Shown here in pieces: positions 1-12,845 of a stretch of 64,000 nucleotides of DNA. Source of the stretch: Linnemannia elongata (lineage: Eukaryota > Mortierellomycota > Mortierellomycetes > Mortierellales > Mortierellaceae); NCBI GenBank assembly GCA_036320915.1, contig JAXBDG010000002.1, positions 62,001-126,000 on the forward strand. Reading direction: 5' to 3'. Made by a program: the position numbers and the translations under genes. Each line of letters opens with the position of its first letter. Position 1 is the stretch's first letter. The notes under the pieces are model-generated. The model made no database searches and was not told the origin of the DNA. It saw only the letters and a list, made by a program, of their open reading frames with translations.

Positions 1-3000
1 CGTGTCAGTGGAGGTAGGGGTCATATCGTCGTTGGCGACGGTGCGGGACTGGTAAGATTCAAAGTTATCGTTCGCGAGGGCGAGAGCTAACGCTATTTGC
101 TCATCATTGACACCCTGTTCTTCAACAGCGGGAGGGATGATGGGAACTTCCCCGTCGGACGCAGAATGAGAGGCGGCGATTTTAGTATTCATACGGTCCC
201 TCCGCTCCAGGGAGATCGGCGCTGGGCGGATGAAGTTTTCTTGAGCATTGAAAATGGACGTTAAATTGGCGAACCACGATGTCAAGGGCCGAGTACCAAG
301 AATGTTGCTTGGATTCACGTCGCCGTGTACCAGAGATGCCACGATATCGCCTCTGGTATGCGGGTTGAAAAGAAGGGAGGCCGAGGTGGGGAGGTAGTCT
401 GGGATTTGGTTGAGGAGGTGTTTTGGGAAGATTCTCCAGCGTGCGTGGTTGAGGTATGCGGATTTGAGGCGTTTTGGGATGGCGGCGCGAGAGAGTTCGT
501 GCATCTTGGGTGAAACGGTGTGGGTTGTCAGGTTCAGTGTATGATAATCTGTGGGTCAATTGAAACAAGAGAGGGCATGGGTTGAGTATGAGCAGACTTT
601 GTGGTTGGCTTTCATATCGAGAGACAGGAAAAAAAAATGTGAAAACTTACATTGAAGGCCCTCCATGAGCGAGGCCAAGAAGCTCTCATCAACCTGCTGC
701 TTCGGCAGATAATCTAACATATGGAATAACGACATGTCCGAGACGGTCTCTGTAATTATATACGGCCTACGCCAATGAACGGGTCCTCCTTCCTGTTCCC
801 CTGTCGGCGAAGCACCCTCAGAAGAAAAGGACTCGGAATAGTATCCATGTCCCAGCATTCGGGGCGATGAGAGAGTTGGGCCGTTGCCATCGCGTTTGCG
901 TTTTGCAGTTGTAGGGTTGTCGTCCATCAGGAGTTGGTTCGCGGCCACTTCTGAGAGGTAGGATGGGAGGCCGTCCTGATAGGGTGTAAAGAACTTTACA
1001 AAGGCCCCCTCTGCAAAGAAGCACTATTGTCCGGACGGAAAATTAGTTATCATGTTAGAATATCCACGTAATCAAAGATTGCCGCAAGTTACAAGTTTAC
1101 GAACGAACAACCCAAAAAAAAAAAACTTACGATATTTCGTCCGCTGAGAACGGGTTTGATATCATTGACGTCGGCATCAATTCCAGCGCGCTGAAGAACG
1201 TCCTGAGTACGGGCTCGCCAGGTACTCAAAGAGACTGCCGAATCAACATCAAGCAACTGCGGTTCTTTATCGGCAAGTCCCGGGATCAGTAGTTCGTCAG
1301 GGTGGAATGTGAGTGCTGGGATCAAGTCTGGTCTACGGCTGCCGATTTCCTTCTCCAGTAACTCCCATCGCTTCAGCTATACAAGCAAGAGGAAGAAAAG
1401 GGGATATCAATAGCGTGTTTTTATAGCTGAATGCATTGGTAACAACTGTGCTTGAAACAAAAGGCTGAAAGAAGTACCTGAGTGGTTTCCTTCGACTCGC
1501 TCAGCAGAGACCGCTTAACGTGTAAGAGATTGGCCTCATCTGCAAAATTGTGCGTCACGGCCACAGTATCGTCCATGTTGATGACCATATGCCACCACCC
1601 CGACGGCACATAGATCGTTTGTCTAACGTCCAACAGAAAGTGATAATCGATTATTTGAGTCGCAGGTCATTCAAAATTCGCAAAGCTTTTAAACTGTCAC
1701 GTTTTGCTTACCCTGGGCACTGGACGATCTCGAGGGGGAGTGACTCTGGTGGGAGGTGTGGGTAGACGTCTAGGTACCATGATACGGATGTCATTCTCTC
1801 AGATGATGTGGGATCGTGGCCTGGAGGGATCGTATGCGGGGGATACCTAATTGGTTTGCATTGGTACATAGTGGCATATACGTGTCAATCCTCATATTTC
1901 AATTGAATCTGCCTGCTGAAGTGGAGAAAGTGTGCATATCCATGTGAAACTTACAATGCCCAACGCTTGTGTCCTGAGAGCAACGTGTTCCAAGCTACGA
2001 GAAGAACGAGAGAAAAAGATTCAAACGGTTAGGCGGGCTGGCTGACGCGGAGCCTATGAGGACATACAATTAAAAATGCCATACCATACAAAGATGCATA
2101 CCAGAGGTGCCAGACGGATCAATGTGCCAAGGGGCACCTGTTCGCTGTGGCCCGACCAACAGCCATCGGTATGGTGGACGAATATCGGCCTTCAGCAGTG
2201 AAAAGTAATCGAATTCAAAGTACTTTGGTACCTATTCTCAAATAAAGAAATCCAATGATGCGAAAGTATGAGAGTGGGCGCAACACTCAGAATTCAGCCT
2301 ATTTAATAACAATTATGAACGGCGTGCGAAGTAAAAGTACCTTGTAGGCAGAGTCCATCTCGGGAACATTCTCTGCAAAGTAAGGGTCAAAGAGATAGAG
2401 CGGATCCGCATCACTGTTGTGCCGGATGTAATGTAAAAAGTCGTCGAACCTCATGTTGAAACTCGGTTCTTTGTCGCTCTCGATGTTGGACACCCGAAAT
2501 AGCGTGTCACCATACTAATACCAAGAAAAGAGCAAAATAGGCGTGTATGTTAATATTCCACGACAGCAGCTCGCAGTGGTGAAGAGTCGCAGCTTCAGAC
2601 AACGCCCCTAGAATGCAGTTGGCAAAAAGACTGAAACAGGCCAACATGTTTACTTTGGCGGCAAGGGCATCGAGAGTCCAACCCTCCCAGGCGGGCCACT
2701 GCTCAACTCCGGAGTTTTGGATCATAAGTGGGCGATTAGGGTATCGGTAGCGTCTGTCAAATGTCTCTTGGTCGAGGTCGTCATAGTTCTCGAGCGCAAA
2801 GGAGCGAGGGGACGAGTGGTGATCTGTTGGGGCAGGGCTGGTTGGAGGTAAAGGTGGGGGTGGGTAGAAGTGGCCTAGGAATAGATGGCCGCGGTGCCAT
2901 TGTTGACTGAGGTACGGCGAAGTCACGCCTAAAGTATATACAAGAGCATATAATGACAGTTGAGTATCACGACCAACATTAAAACTTGGCCGCCTTTCCC

Positions 3001-3493
3001 ATACCGCAGTCAATAGCTGATTCGGAGTCCTTAGAGTTGAGAAGTACCTTGGACAGGAAGAGGATGCTTGACGAGAGGATGGTTGGCGCATGCTTCGTTA
3101 TGGTCTGGAGTTGGGAAGAGATATGTGAGAAACCAGCTTCCGCGGAAAACAATGCGGGTTGAGTCACGGTCTCGGCAGGAAAAGAACAATCGCTTCCAGA
3201 CATAGTCGTTCCTGGCGAAGGCGTTCAGATAGCGAGATGTCAGTGCCAACGACAACAGGTCCTAGAAAGTTGCACATATTGTTGTGTGTTAGGTTAAATA
3301 GATTGTAGGAGCAAAAAGTCTAGTGAGAATGTGCCTGTGCAAGCGTGAAGAGGTAGTTGGTTTCACCCACCTTTGGGCCAACCAAGGTCATGATGCATTC
3401 GATGAGGAGAGAGTCTGGGAGTGCATGCAAGGAGCCAAGACTGGCTAGCCTGGCAGGGTCAAGAAGTTCCATGGTGATGGGGTCAAGGGCCAT
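1..3493 (-). CDS. F-box / JmjC / APH-kinase-like fusion protein (3' end beyond window)
   Basis: Partial at its 3' end; 801 residues lie in the window. Exons on the minus strand: 3493-3371, 3261-3048, 2928-2654, 2514-2341, 2231-2102, 1994-1955, 1846-1712, 1622-1478, 1376-1131, 1023-651 and 548 to beyond 1; the frame is open across all joins. An F-box spans about residues 22-70 (LPDSLLIECIM, then DLLSLALTSRYLNAF). A JMJD6-like JmjC domain follows (residues ~160-390): WHIDPSGTSAWN gives metal ligands H298 and D300, and YVPSGWWH gives H375. A C-terminal APH/choline-kinase-like fold has VKFF (K504), a likely helix-C Glu in EVAANQL, the hinge region RRPYIITETV, and catalytic loop HGDVNPSN (D695, N700). 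A disordered linker follows the loop, and the DFG-like Asp must lie outside the window. Likely role: SCF-recruited 2-oxoglutarate oxygenase with a kinase-like tail; the substrate is unknown. The start ATG at 3493 immediately precedes the F-box region. Confidence 0.85.
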
Positions 3494-3769
3494 GCGAAGA
3501 TGGAAGAGTCGAAGGTGATGAGAAATATAAAGAGAAGAAGAATGGAAGAATAGAAGGATGAGAAGAGTAAAATAGAACAGAACAAAAAATAACGGATGCG
3601 CCCATTTGAGTCGACTTGTGGCTGTGTACTGAACCACTTTAGATGACACCAATGGTTCAGCATGCTCGCTTCACTCAGTTGGAACCTGTCTTTTAAACAA
3701 TGGAGCAAGGGGAACAAGAACGATTCGAAAAACCGTTTTATTGATATATGTACATTTTTTTTAGTAGAA

Positions 3770-4681
3770 TTACGAACCCTGGCTCCATTGTTGACTTGAA
3801 TAGCTGGCGGCAGGAGAGCCAAGGTTTGGATGTGAGATTGAACGGTGGTCGTAGCTCATGCCGTGGTGCAGATGTGCAGGAGTGCCTCCTGATCCACCAT
3901 GATGCCCGTATCCTGGTCCGTGTCCAATGTGTATGTGTTCGTCCCTGGGCCGTTCCGTCACTTGGAGTTTCAGAAGCCAGGCATCCAACCATGGCTCGAC
4001 CTTGTCCGCGACAATCCTGCACTCCTCGCTCGACGACTTTACTGCTCTAATCTTTTCCTCGACGTTCGCGTTCTCTCTCTTCATAGTCTTTTGCCGGGCG
4101 TCAGAGATGCGGTCGAGCTCACACACTAGGTTGTCCATGACCTGTACGCGCAGACACTGTTCTCTCCAGAATCGAATGGCTTCCTTGACTTCTCCTGCAA
4201 GGTACAGTACACGATTGTTGTTGAAGGGGGCGCCCATGCCAGCACTTGCGCCGTTGACGCCGATAGGTCCTCCGTTGGCGCCGCTGGGGTCCGGGTGTCC
4301 ATTGATGCCAACAAGACCCTTGGGTCCTCTGTTGTTGGGTGACATGGCTCCGTTGAGAGGTGATCCTACTGGTGCTGGAGGGGGTAGGGGTCGGGCGAGG
4401 AGAGCATCGACTTGGGAGAGAAGGGCATTTCCTGCTCGTTCTACGTTCTGAAAGGACTGCAGGGCGTAGTCGCGGATGTACTGGAGTAAGTCTGTGAGTT
4501 TGTCGACTCGTTCGAACTGGCGGTAGAAGGATGATGAGTCCTGATCAACCTGCCATGGACAGAGGACGACGGCGCGGCGAATGTAGCGAAAGAGGAGAGT
4601 CCTGAAGTGGTTGTGGTCCATAATGAGCCTTGTCAGTCGTGCATCCAGCTGATCCTGGTCAATCAGCCCACTCGACGACAT
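3770..4681 (-). CDS. hypothetical coiled-coil protein, 303 aa
   Basis: Single-exon gene that I do not recognise as a named family. The first ~110 residues are helical and hydrophobic (LFRYIRRAVVLCPWQVDQD, then a segment spaced like an amphipathic helix). A Gly/Pro/Asn-rich disordered linker covers about residues 115-160. A second helical block (residues ~165-245) starts EVKEAIRFWREQC and is rich in Glu, Arg and Lys, so it is likely coiled coil. The tail is His/Gly/Ser-rich (GHGPGYGHHGGSGG) and low-complexity. There is no signal peptide and no membrane segment. It lies upstream of the F-box/JmjC gene on the same strand with 276 bp between them, so it probably has its own promoter. Long coherent composition and lack of introns support a real gene; no function can be given. 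Confidence 0.75.
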   Translation of the reverse strand: MSSSGLIDQDQLDARLTRLIMDHNHFRTLLFRYIRRAVVLCPWQVDQDSSSFYRQFERVDKLTDLLQYIRDYALQSFQNVERAGNALLSQVDALLARPLPPPAPVGSPLNGAMSPNNRGPKGLVGINGHPDPSGANGGPIGVNGASAGMGAPFNNNRVLYLAGEVKEAIRFWREQCLRVQVMDNLVCELDRISDARQKTMKRENANVEEKIRAVKSSSEECRIVADKVEPWLDAWLLKLQVTERPRDEHIHIGHGPGYGHHGGSGGTPAHLHHGMSYDHRSISHPNLGSPAASYSSQQWSQGS

Positions 4682-6287
4682 GATGTATGATTCGCACTGA
4701 GGAACTGCTGCTCTTGTTGGAGGAGGGGTCTGGTCTATGGCGTGTTTTTGGGGTTTACAGTCCTGATTCCCGTTTGTTGGCTCTTTTTGTTCCTCCTGTT
4801 ATGTGGGTTTCGTCCTGCGAAGTGCTGTTGCGTGCGCGTTGAGTTGTTGTGTGTCCTCCCGAGTGATATGAGGAAGGGGGCGCTTGATTATGTTGCGAAA
4901 TGAGGACAGAGTGGTAGCCTAGTATTTGGAGAAAGAAGAAACGATACAAATGAGTGTTTATTTTAAATGCTGAAGAGAGATAATAAAAAACAGAGAGTAA
5001 GGTGATCTCCATTGTTCTTGTCAAAGAGACACTCTTCCTAGTTCGCCTTCTTGATTTCGTTGGTTGCTGCTAATGTGTCGTTCCTTTGTTATTTGTTATG
5101 GATGAGTACCTCTTGGAGGGGTGGTGGGTATGGCCGGCTTGGTTGATGTAAAAGCTGGTTAGGGTAAGGCAAGCGCAAGTGAGAGTAAGTGAAGTTGAGC
5201 GGTGTTGTGTGTGTATGTGTGTGATGTGTGTGTGTTTATGTGTGTGTATAGGGTGTTGATGGTGGCAAACAATCTACTCCAAGAGATCTTTTTTTTTTTT
5301 TTTTTTTTTTTTTTTCACTTGGTGGCTTTGTTTTACGTGTTCTGGTGAGGAGAGCTGTAAAAGTCAAAAAAAAAAAATGACGCTTGACAAAAGTCAAAAA
5401 TTTGGCTCTGCCAAAGTGTAGTGTCTCTTGCCGTGTGGGTGGCCTTCTGTAGTCATACCTTCTTTTGCTTTCAACCTACTTTCTGCAAGGCAGCAAAAGA
5501 GGGGAGCCTTTGCTGTGGGTTTTGTATGTATGTGTCAGCAAGCATGGTTGTTATTGCTCTGATGTCGGCTGTTTGTTTTTACGGTGGAATGAGTGTGAGT
5601 GAGTGTGATGAGGAAGTGAGGGATGAAGGCTGCTGAAGTCATCAAAAAGTGGAGATGAGACGAGTACGAGAGGATGAATACAAAAGCTGAACGTTGAGAT
5701 AAAAGTAGCAAAGAGAAAGAAAAGAAAAGAAAAAAAAAAAAAGGCAAAAAAAGGCGGGGTTGTGTATGTGTGGTATTTGATGCGTGTGGGCCCTGTGGAG
5801 GACAGAAGTGAGAAACGAGTAGGAGGAAATAACGCAAAGAAAATAGAGAGGACAGACAACGTGGGGTGAGTGGTGTGGGCACAATAAGGTAATGAGATGG
5901 GAATGCTATTTGTGGATACAGCCAATGCCAGTGCAAAGTGCCAGTAGGGGGAGGGTAATGAATGAATGAAGGGAAGGGAAGGGAAGATATACGACGAGAG
6001 AGAGAGAGAGAGAGAGAGGACTCTCAGTCTCTCTGTCGATTGAAATCTTGAGAGAGATGTAAGAGAGCAAACCAAAAGGTTATCTGACTGAGAATACAGT
6101 ACAATAGTAGTACGGAGTATAGGCAACAACAATAGGACGAAGGAATGAGAGAGAGAGGAGTGGATGAGAGCTTCGTTCTCTTTATTCTTTTTTTTGCCTT
6201 TGACTTTGTTTTTATATTTTTTATTTTCCAACTCCACCCACACCCTCTTTGACAGGTATTATGATTATTGCTTTTTATTCGTCTGGC

Positions 6288-6330
<43 letters not shown>

Positions 6331-7164
6331 TTTGCTATCCTTGGTTGGATTAGTTTGACGGTGTTGTTGTAGACATCGTTTGTTCATCTTCCTCTTTTCT
6401 TTTTTTTCTTTTTTTTCTTTTTTTCCCGCCCTCCTTGTCCTTCCTTGGTTCATATCTGACCATATCTGAACATATCTGACCATATCGACCCTTGTTGACT
6501 GTGCTGCTGCTGCTCTCCCTTCTTCTTCACTCTTCATAATCCAGTCATATCTGACCCTTCCTCTTCCTCCTTTCCTCGTCTCCAACCCTCGTCTCTCTCT
6601 CGCACACCCTTCTTTTCCCTCCCTTTTCCATCTCTCTCTCTCTCTTTTCTATACGTACTGGACTTTACTCTAATTAAATAATTCTCCCCCCCCCCCCCCC
6701 TCTTCCCTTCTCCCCCCCCCCTTTTTCGTTCGTTCGTTCGTTCGTTGGTTTTGTTCCCTCTTCCTTTCCTCTCTCCCTTCCTTCCCTTCCTTTCCCTTCC
6801 CTTCTACACCCCTCCCTCCACCCCCTCACCTTTTTATTACTCCACCTTTTATTTGTTATTATTCCCTTCCCTCATCCTCATCCTCATCCTTTCTCACCCT
6901 TTCACACATACTCTCACTCTCATCTTCCTCATCTTCATTCTCTCTCTCTTTCTCTCCCTACCAACGCCGACAACCGTTGACGGACAGCCAGACAGGAAAA
7001 AAAAAACATAACCACCCACTCCCACATTTTTTTTCCTTCACGCCTCCTGCTTTCCCTGCCTGCCTCCACTCAACAAATTCACACACACACACACCCATAC
7101 ATAACTTATACTTACACCAACAGCAACAACAACACATACATATAGTAACGCCATCATCATCATC
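4682..7164. other. divergent intergenic region, low complexity
   Basis: This 2.5-kb spacer separates the start of the minus-strand coiled-coil gene from the RasGAP start. I find no supportable gene. It contains T27 (5289-5315), a GA run (5996-6018), T37 (6292-6328), two C runs (6686-6700 and 6712-6720) and CGTT repeats (~6726-6745). It then becomes a nearly pure pyrimidine stretch, on the plus strand, leading into the RasGAP 5' leader. Open frames here are translations of these simple repeats. Confidence 0.7.
6292..6328 (+). repeat. poly-T tract, 37 T
   Basis: An uninterrupted T run in the RasGAP upstream region, followed by a further pyrimidine-rich 800 bp. It may exclude nucleosomes and help set the promoter, which is an inference. 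Confidence 0.85.
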
Positions 7165-10100
7165 ATGTCGTCCCCTTCCTCACCATCCCCCTCAGGGACC
7201 ACAGCCCGCAAATCCGCCCTCTTGGCTTCATATGGTTACCCCTCTCAGCCAGGCATGGTCAGGGCCGTTGCCGCTGCTGCCGCTGCCTCATCTGACAGCA
7301 CCGGTCCCAACTCCCCTGGTCCCCTCTCTGGCCGCAAAGGCTCCATCTCCACCACACGCAGCAGCCATCGCTACTCACAACTCTACTCTATGGCCGCAGA
7401 ACAGGATGTCGAAGTCGAGGATGACCTCGCCCGAGGTTCGTTATTCATCATCATCTTCCATCTCTTTTTCACTTTCTTCTCTCTTTGGTGTACCTGGACA
7501 CTTTGTCTGGTGGTGGTGGTAGTAGTAGTAGTACAACTAACTACCATAAGGCACAGCAGATGGATATGTTATGTGCTTGCAATTGAATAACTCTCCCACC
7601 ACCACCACCACCACCGCCACAGACTTGAATGTACATGCATATTAACCGTTTGTTATTATTGCCTTTATTATTGTTATCAACTCCTATTGACGACCAACAA
7701 CAATCACCACCAACAAATTAACTAATTAAATAGCCCAGAAGCGTCTGAGAGAGTTAAAGACAAAGATCTCGTCCCAGTCAAAGAAGAACTTTGTGCTCGA
7801 ACGCGATGTCCGTTACCTCGACTCTCGCATCGCTCTCTTGATTCAGAACAGAATGGCTATTGCTGAGGCAAGTTCTTTTATTCTTTTCTTTCTCTATTGT
7901 CTTTAATCCATTTATCTCAAACATCTGCGTGCCTTTTTGCCCTTTCTCTCTTTTCCTGCCTGTTCTTATTCTTGTGTACTTTTGCATTAATCTAATCCAC
8001 AAAAAACCGTTATGAAATTTGAACTACATTTGACAAGAAAAAAAAAACGCTCGATCCCCGTTGGTCTAACCCTCACTCTCTCTCTCTATTCTTTTTCGTC
8101 TCTCCTCTCTCTCGGTTTTCTCGTCAACAAACAATGTTATTTGTCCTTTTTGTTTATTTTCCCTTTTCAACCAACCCTACCCAACCCAACCCAACCCAAT
8201 CCAACCTGGCCCTTCCCTTCCTCCTTTTCGTCCTTGGCCATTGGTATGCGCTCGGCTCTACTGCATTACTGCATTGCATGAAACCCAACGCCCTGTCCAC
8301 CCACCTTTTATCCCGAACAAATTTTCACTATATTCCATCAAACAAACAAACAAAACACAACAACACGACAACAACAACAACATTGACAATGACAACAACA
8401 ATAGCAACGTGAAGTCGCTGAACACTTGGAGGAAGCCGACTCCTCAGATGGCTTGTTCCCTGATGACCGTAAGCTGCAGTCATACGGTAACCTCTTCTTC
8501 CTCCTCCAGACAGAGCCACGCCATATCGCCACCCTCTGTCGCCTCGTCTCTCTTACAGAGATCGATACTCTTCTCCAGACCGTCATGTTCACCCTCTACG
8601 GAAACCAATACGAGTCGCGTGAAGAGCATCTTCTCCTCACTATGTTCCAGGTAAAGAATGCCCTTCCTTCCGCCTACTTTTTCCAGAAACACAACACTCC
8701 CTTGCGCCCACAGTTCCACCTATTCCTCTCACATATCACACATACGCTCTCGCTTGCTCTCTCTATCGTAACCCTCTCTCGCACCCCCAATCTTGTGTCC
8801 CCTTCCTCTCCTCTTCCGCCCTTTTGCTTAATGAGCCCTTTTTGGCTGACATAGATTGCATTTGTGCTCACCACTTCTCTCAACCCATACACTCCATACA
8901 CTCCCCTTCCTTTCACCCCTCCTTTGCCAACATAGTCGGTGCTCTCAGCCCAGTTCGAGACCGCTACAGAGTTTGGATCATTGCTCCGCGCCAATACACC
9001 CGTCTCTCGTATGATGACCACCTACACTCGTCGTGGACCCGGTCAATCCTACTTGAAGACTGTCCTCTCGGAGAGGATCAACAGCTTGATTGAGCACAAG
9101 GAATTGAACTTGGAAGTCAACCCTCTCAAGGTCTATGAGCAGATGATCAACCAGATTGAGGAGAACACAGGATCATTGCCTGCACATCTTCCCCGCGGAG
9201 TTCCCCCAGAGACTGCTGCCGCCAACCCCGATGTTCAGGCTATCATTGCGCCTCGTCTGAGCATGGTCATGGAGATCGCCAACTCGTTCCTCGACACCAT
9301 CCTTGAGTCCCTCGACCAGGTTCCCTACGGTATCCGATGGATTTGCAAGCAGATTCGCAGTTTGACCAAGGTAAACAACACTTATCCATTCGCCAGAGTA
9401 GTCTACATTGAAGTCATTGGATTATTTACCAGTGATGATTATTTCTCATATACTGACTGACGCCACCATCTTTTCTATTCCAATGTCACCTTAAAGAGAA
9501 AGTACCCAGACGCCACAGACTTTTCTATCTGCTCGCTGATTGGAGGATTCTTCTTCTTGCGTTTCATCAACCCTGCTATCGTCACTCCTCAGGCCTATAT
9601 GCTTGTCGATGGTCTGCCAAGCAAGCACCCCAGGAGAACCCTCACTCTGGTACGCATATGGCTCATGGCATATGGATACATGGATACATGGATACATGGA
9701 ATGAATGACTCAACAGGAGCACAGGTGGCTAAAAGTCCATTTTTTTCATGTTGCCTCTGATGGGTTTATAGATTGCCAAATTGCTGCAGAACTTGGCCAA
9801 CAAGCCATCTTACGCCAAGGAAGCCTACATGATGACTCTTAACCCCTTTGTCGAGAACAACAAGGCCAGGATAAACAAGTTCCTCAACGATCTTTGCGAG
9901 GTTGGCGATTTCTACGAGAGTTTGGAGGTAAGGATATTTTCTCTATGATGTTGAGTTTGGCTCAAGGGGAGGCAAATTGTCTACTCAAAAACACACTACT
10001 AACATCCGGCACATTTGCTTGACCGGGAATAGATGGACCAATATATGGCATTGTCGAAGAAAGAGATCAACTTGAACATTACGATGAATGAGTTGTTTAA

Positions 10101-11308
10101 TACCCACCAACTGTTGGCTCAACACCGCGACACCCTTGCACCTCAGGAGAAGCACCACTTGCGGATGTGTCTCAATGAACTCGGTCCGGCTCCTCCTCAG
10201 GTTCCCCGCAAAGAGAACAAAACTATCATTTTGCCCCTATTCAGTCGATGGGAGACACCTATTCAGGATCTGCACTCAACCTTCCTGCAGGAGACCAACA
10301 TCACCCAGGCTGATATCATGTACATGGAGACAAAGTCGATCCTCGTTCAGCTGATCCGTTCAATCCCAGGTATTGCTGACAAGCGGCCTCTGGACTTGAT
10401 GAAGATTGCAGAGACTGCTGCGACGACAAAGGATGCGATCTTGGTCCGCAAGGGTATCAAGGTGAAAGAGATGCTGATTGAGCTGGAGGCGCTGAACGTG
10501 GTGGATGACCATTTTACATTCATGACGGAAGAGGTGACAGAGGAGCTGAGGCACTTGGGCAACCTGAGGGAGAAGGTGAACGAGGAGGCGGCCAGTTTGG
10601 AGAGCGTCTACAAGACTATTGGCGATCACAACAACTACTTGAGGAGTCAGCTGGATTCATACAAGGCCTACCTCCAGAACGTGCGCATGCAGAGTGGTGG
10701 AGGAAACAGCCCTGGACAGGGTTCTGGTGTCGGTGTTGTCACAGTTGGAGGAAAGGAGGCCAAGAAGGGCAAGCAGCAGGTGCTCGGACCGTTCAAGTTT
10801 ACGCACCACCAACTCGAGAAGGACGGCGTCATTGCCGAGAGCAACGTTCCCGAGAACAGGTAAATTTCTTTTCTTTGTACTGTTTTGTCTGTTTGGGAGG
10901 CGCTTGGTTACATTTGAGTATCATTGAAATGCGCTTGCTAATACTCTCTGTCTTTGCTATGTGACACGAACGATGATAGGCGAAGCAATATTTTCTTCAA
11001 CATTACGTCACCTATTCCAGGAACGTTTATTATTGCACTTCACTACAAGGGTCGCGATAAGGCCATTCTGGAGATGGATTTGAAGCTGGATGATCTTCTC
11101 GAGAAGGTAACCAACCATTCGATCATGGATCCATCTTGACTCTGAAATGTTTTTGTACATGCACTTTGGTACTCACCCATCCTTTATTCTTAATTTTCTC
11201 TCTAACTAATAGCAACAAGATCAGGTGCAACTGTTGGATCTGGAGTATGTACACCTGAATGTCAATAAGGTGTTGGCCTTGTTGACCAAGACCTTCATCA
11301 AACGCTAA
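7165..11308 (+). CDS. gap1: Ras GTPase-activating protein with RasGAP C-terminal domain (Gap1/Sar1-like)
   Basis: Nine exons: 7165-7435, 7734-7867, 8405-8650, 8936-9370, 9497-9649, 9772-9927, 10033-10859, 10980-11106, 11213-11308. Lengths sum to 2445, giving 814 aa. A Ser/Ala/Pro-rich N-terminus (~90 aa) is followed by the RasGAP domain (about residues 160-440). The arginine finger lies in LLRANTP (R235) and the signature FLRFINPAI holds R384. A RasGAP_C region (residues ~480-800) carries coiled coil. The architecture matches fungal Gap1/Sar1 and Dictyostelium IQGAP-related GAPs; there is no calponin or IQ domain. Expected role: stimulating GTP hydrolysis on Ras at the membrane. The presence of the arginine finger suggests real GAP activity, unlike human IQGAPs. 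Intron 2 is GC-AG (see findings). AATAAA lies at 11409. Confidence 0.93.
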
Positions 11309-11408
11309 GGTGTTATTTATGATGACACCAAAAGAGTAGGAAAAAAACAACCCATTCTCTGCCTTTTTTCGCCATTTTTCTATACTTTTTTCTTTCGTCC
11401 TCTATCAT

Positions 11409-11414
11409 AATAAA
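11409..11414 (+). terminator. polyadenylation signal of the RasGAP gene
   Basis: AATAAA about 100 bp after the RasGAP stop codon, followed by an A-rich then T-rich context. Confidence 0.5.
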
Positions 11415-11890
11415 AAAATATGAACCCATTCATTCCTTGCTTTTGCTTTGTCAATGTCTATGCTTATGCCCGCTTACCATAGATAAAAAAGGCTCAGTTT
11501 CTGGTTTTCCTTCGTAAACGACGCTAAGAAGGTATTTATAAGAGTGTGTGTCTGTGGCCCTACCTTACGTAATATGTTAAGCATGAATTATGTCGGTTTG
11601 CGGGATGGATTCTGTCTGGTTGGGTTGATGAGGGAGAATGAGGACGTGCGTATGTGTTTAGTGGTAGGCTCTGTGCGAAAAAGGTTGGTGGCAAAATGTT
11701 CTATGACTTTAAATTTATTTTTTGTAACTTGGTCTGCGCCCTCTCTTTGCCTCCTGTCTCTATCTCTGGGATTATTCCCTTCCCCCCCCCCCCCCCCTTT
11801 TTTTTTTGACATTTATCACTCAAAGCCTCAAATGGAGCTCACTCAAACACACTTACCTTATTGATTTCTCATCATCACCGACAGATCAGC

Positions 11891-11891
11891 C

Positions 11892-11980
<89 letters not shown>
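11891..11980 (+). repeat. CAA trinucleotide microsatellite, about 30 units
   Basis: A nearly perfect CAA array that decays into TAACAA units to ~12000. It is intergenic, so it is not a polyglutamine tract. Confidence 0.9.
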
Positions 11981-11981
<1 letters not shown>

Positions 11982-12842
11982 AACAATAACAATAACAAAA
12001 ACAACAGCAGCAATAAGAAGCTTAGAGAGGTGCCTTGGCCTGCGAGGACTTTTGAATCGTTGATACTATTGTACATACAGACTATGATAGCAAACATGAG
12101 ACTTGAAGAAAATAGCCAGGTGAAGAACACCATAAAGAGAACAAAAAAAAAATCCTTTGCTCACTTACTAAATCCCTCCCTTCTTCCTGTCCAGCCCAAC
12201 CCAGAACCCTAAGAGTCAGACTCTGCGTCGTCAGACTCAAGGTCGTCAGACTCAGAGTCCCTCATCCTCTTGGTCGCTGCCGTCTTGGGTGCCGCGGCCA
12301 TCATCCCGGAAGTCGCTCCCAAAGAGGTCGCGAAGTTCTACCCTCTCGGCCTGCAGGTCACGCCGCTCCTGTCGGATACGGGCTTGGACCTGGGCGAGGA
12401 GGGCGGCCCAATGGCGCTCCTTCACGGCTTCCTTGGCAACGAATACCCGGTAGGCCTTGACACCGGACGTCGTCCTCGTCCCACTCTCACTGCCCCTCAC
12501 CTCTGACTCCTCAGCCCTCATCTTCTTCCGCGTAAACGCTCCCGAGCTCTCGCCGCTGCTGTCTGAGTTCCGGGCATGCTTCTCAGTGGTGGTGTCAAAC
12601 ACCGGGGCCACGTCGAATGCAGTGTCCGGAAGACTCTGCGGACAAACGCCGAGACAGAGGAAGCGATGCTTCGCAAGGTCGGGCAACTTGATCCGCTGGC
12701 GGACATCAACGGCGAGAGTACGCGCAAGAAGGTTCTTGGCATCCTCACACGGAGCAACACCCTCGAGAAAGTTCTCTGGAGGCCGTTTAACAAAATTGCT
12801 AATGTTTTCAGGGTGAGTAAAGTGGATATGGTTAATTTCAGT

Positions 12843-12845
<3 letters not shown>

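Larger units (their letters stand above)
11309..12251. other. convergent 3' intergenic region
   Basis: This lies between the 3' ends of the RasGAP gene and the interrupted kinase gene. It holds the RasGAP polyadenylation signal, a C16/T11 run (11782-11808) and a ~90-bp CAA array. I see no gene; the frames covering the CAA array are repeat translations. Confidence 0.7.

Noticed and set aside
5535..6243. Long minus-strand frames of about 130 and 230 codons
   Set aside because: They translate simple pyrimidine/purine tracts (Ser, Leu, Phe, Pro runs) with no consistent domain or intron structure.
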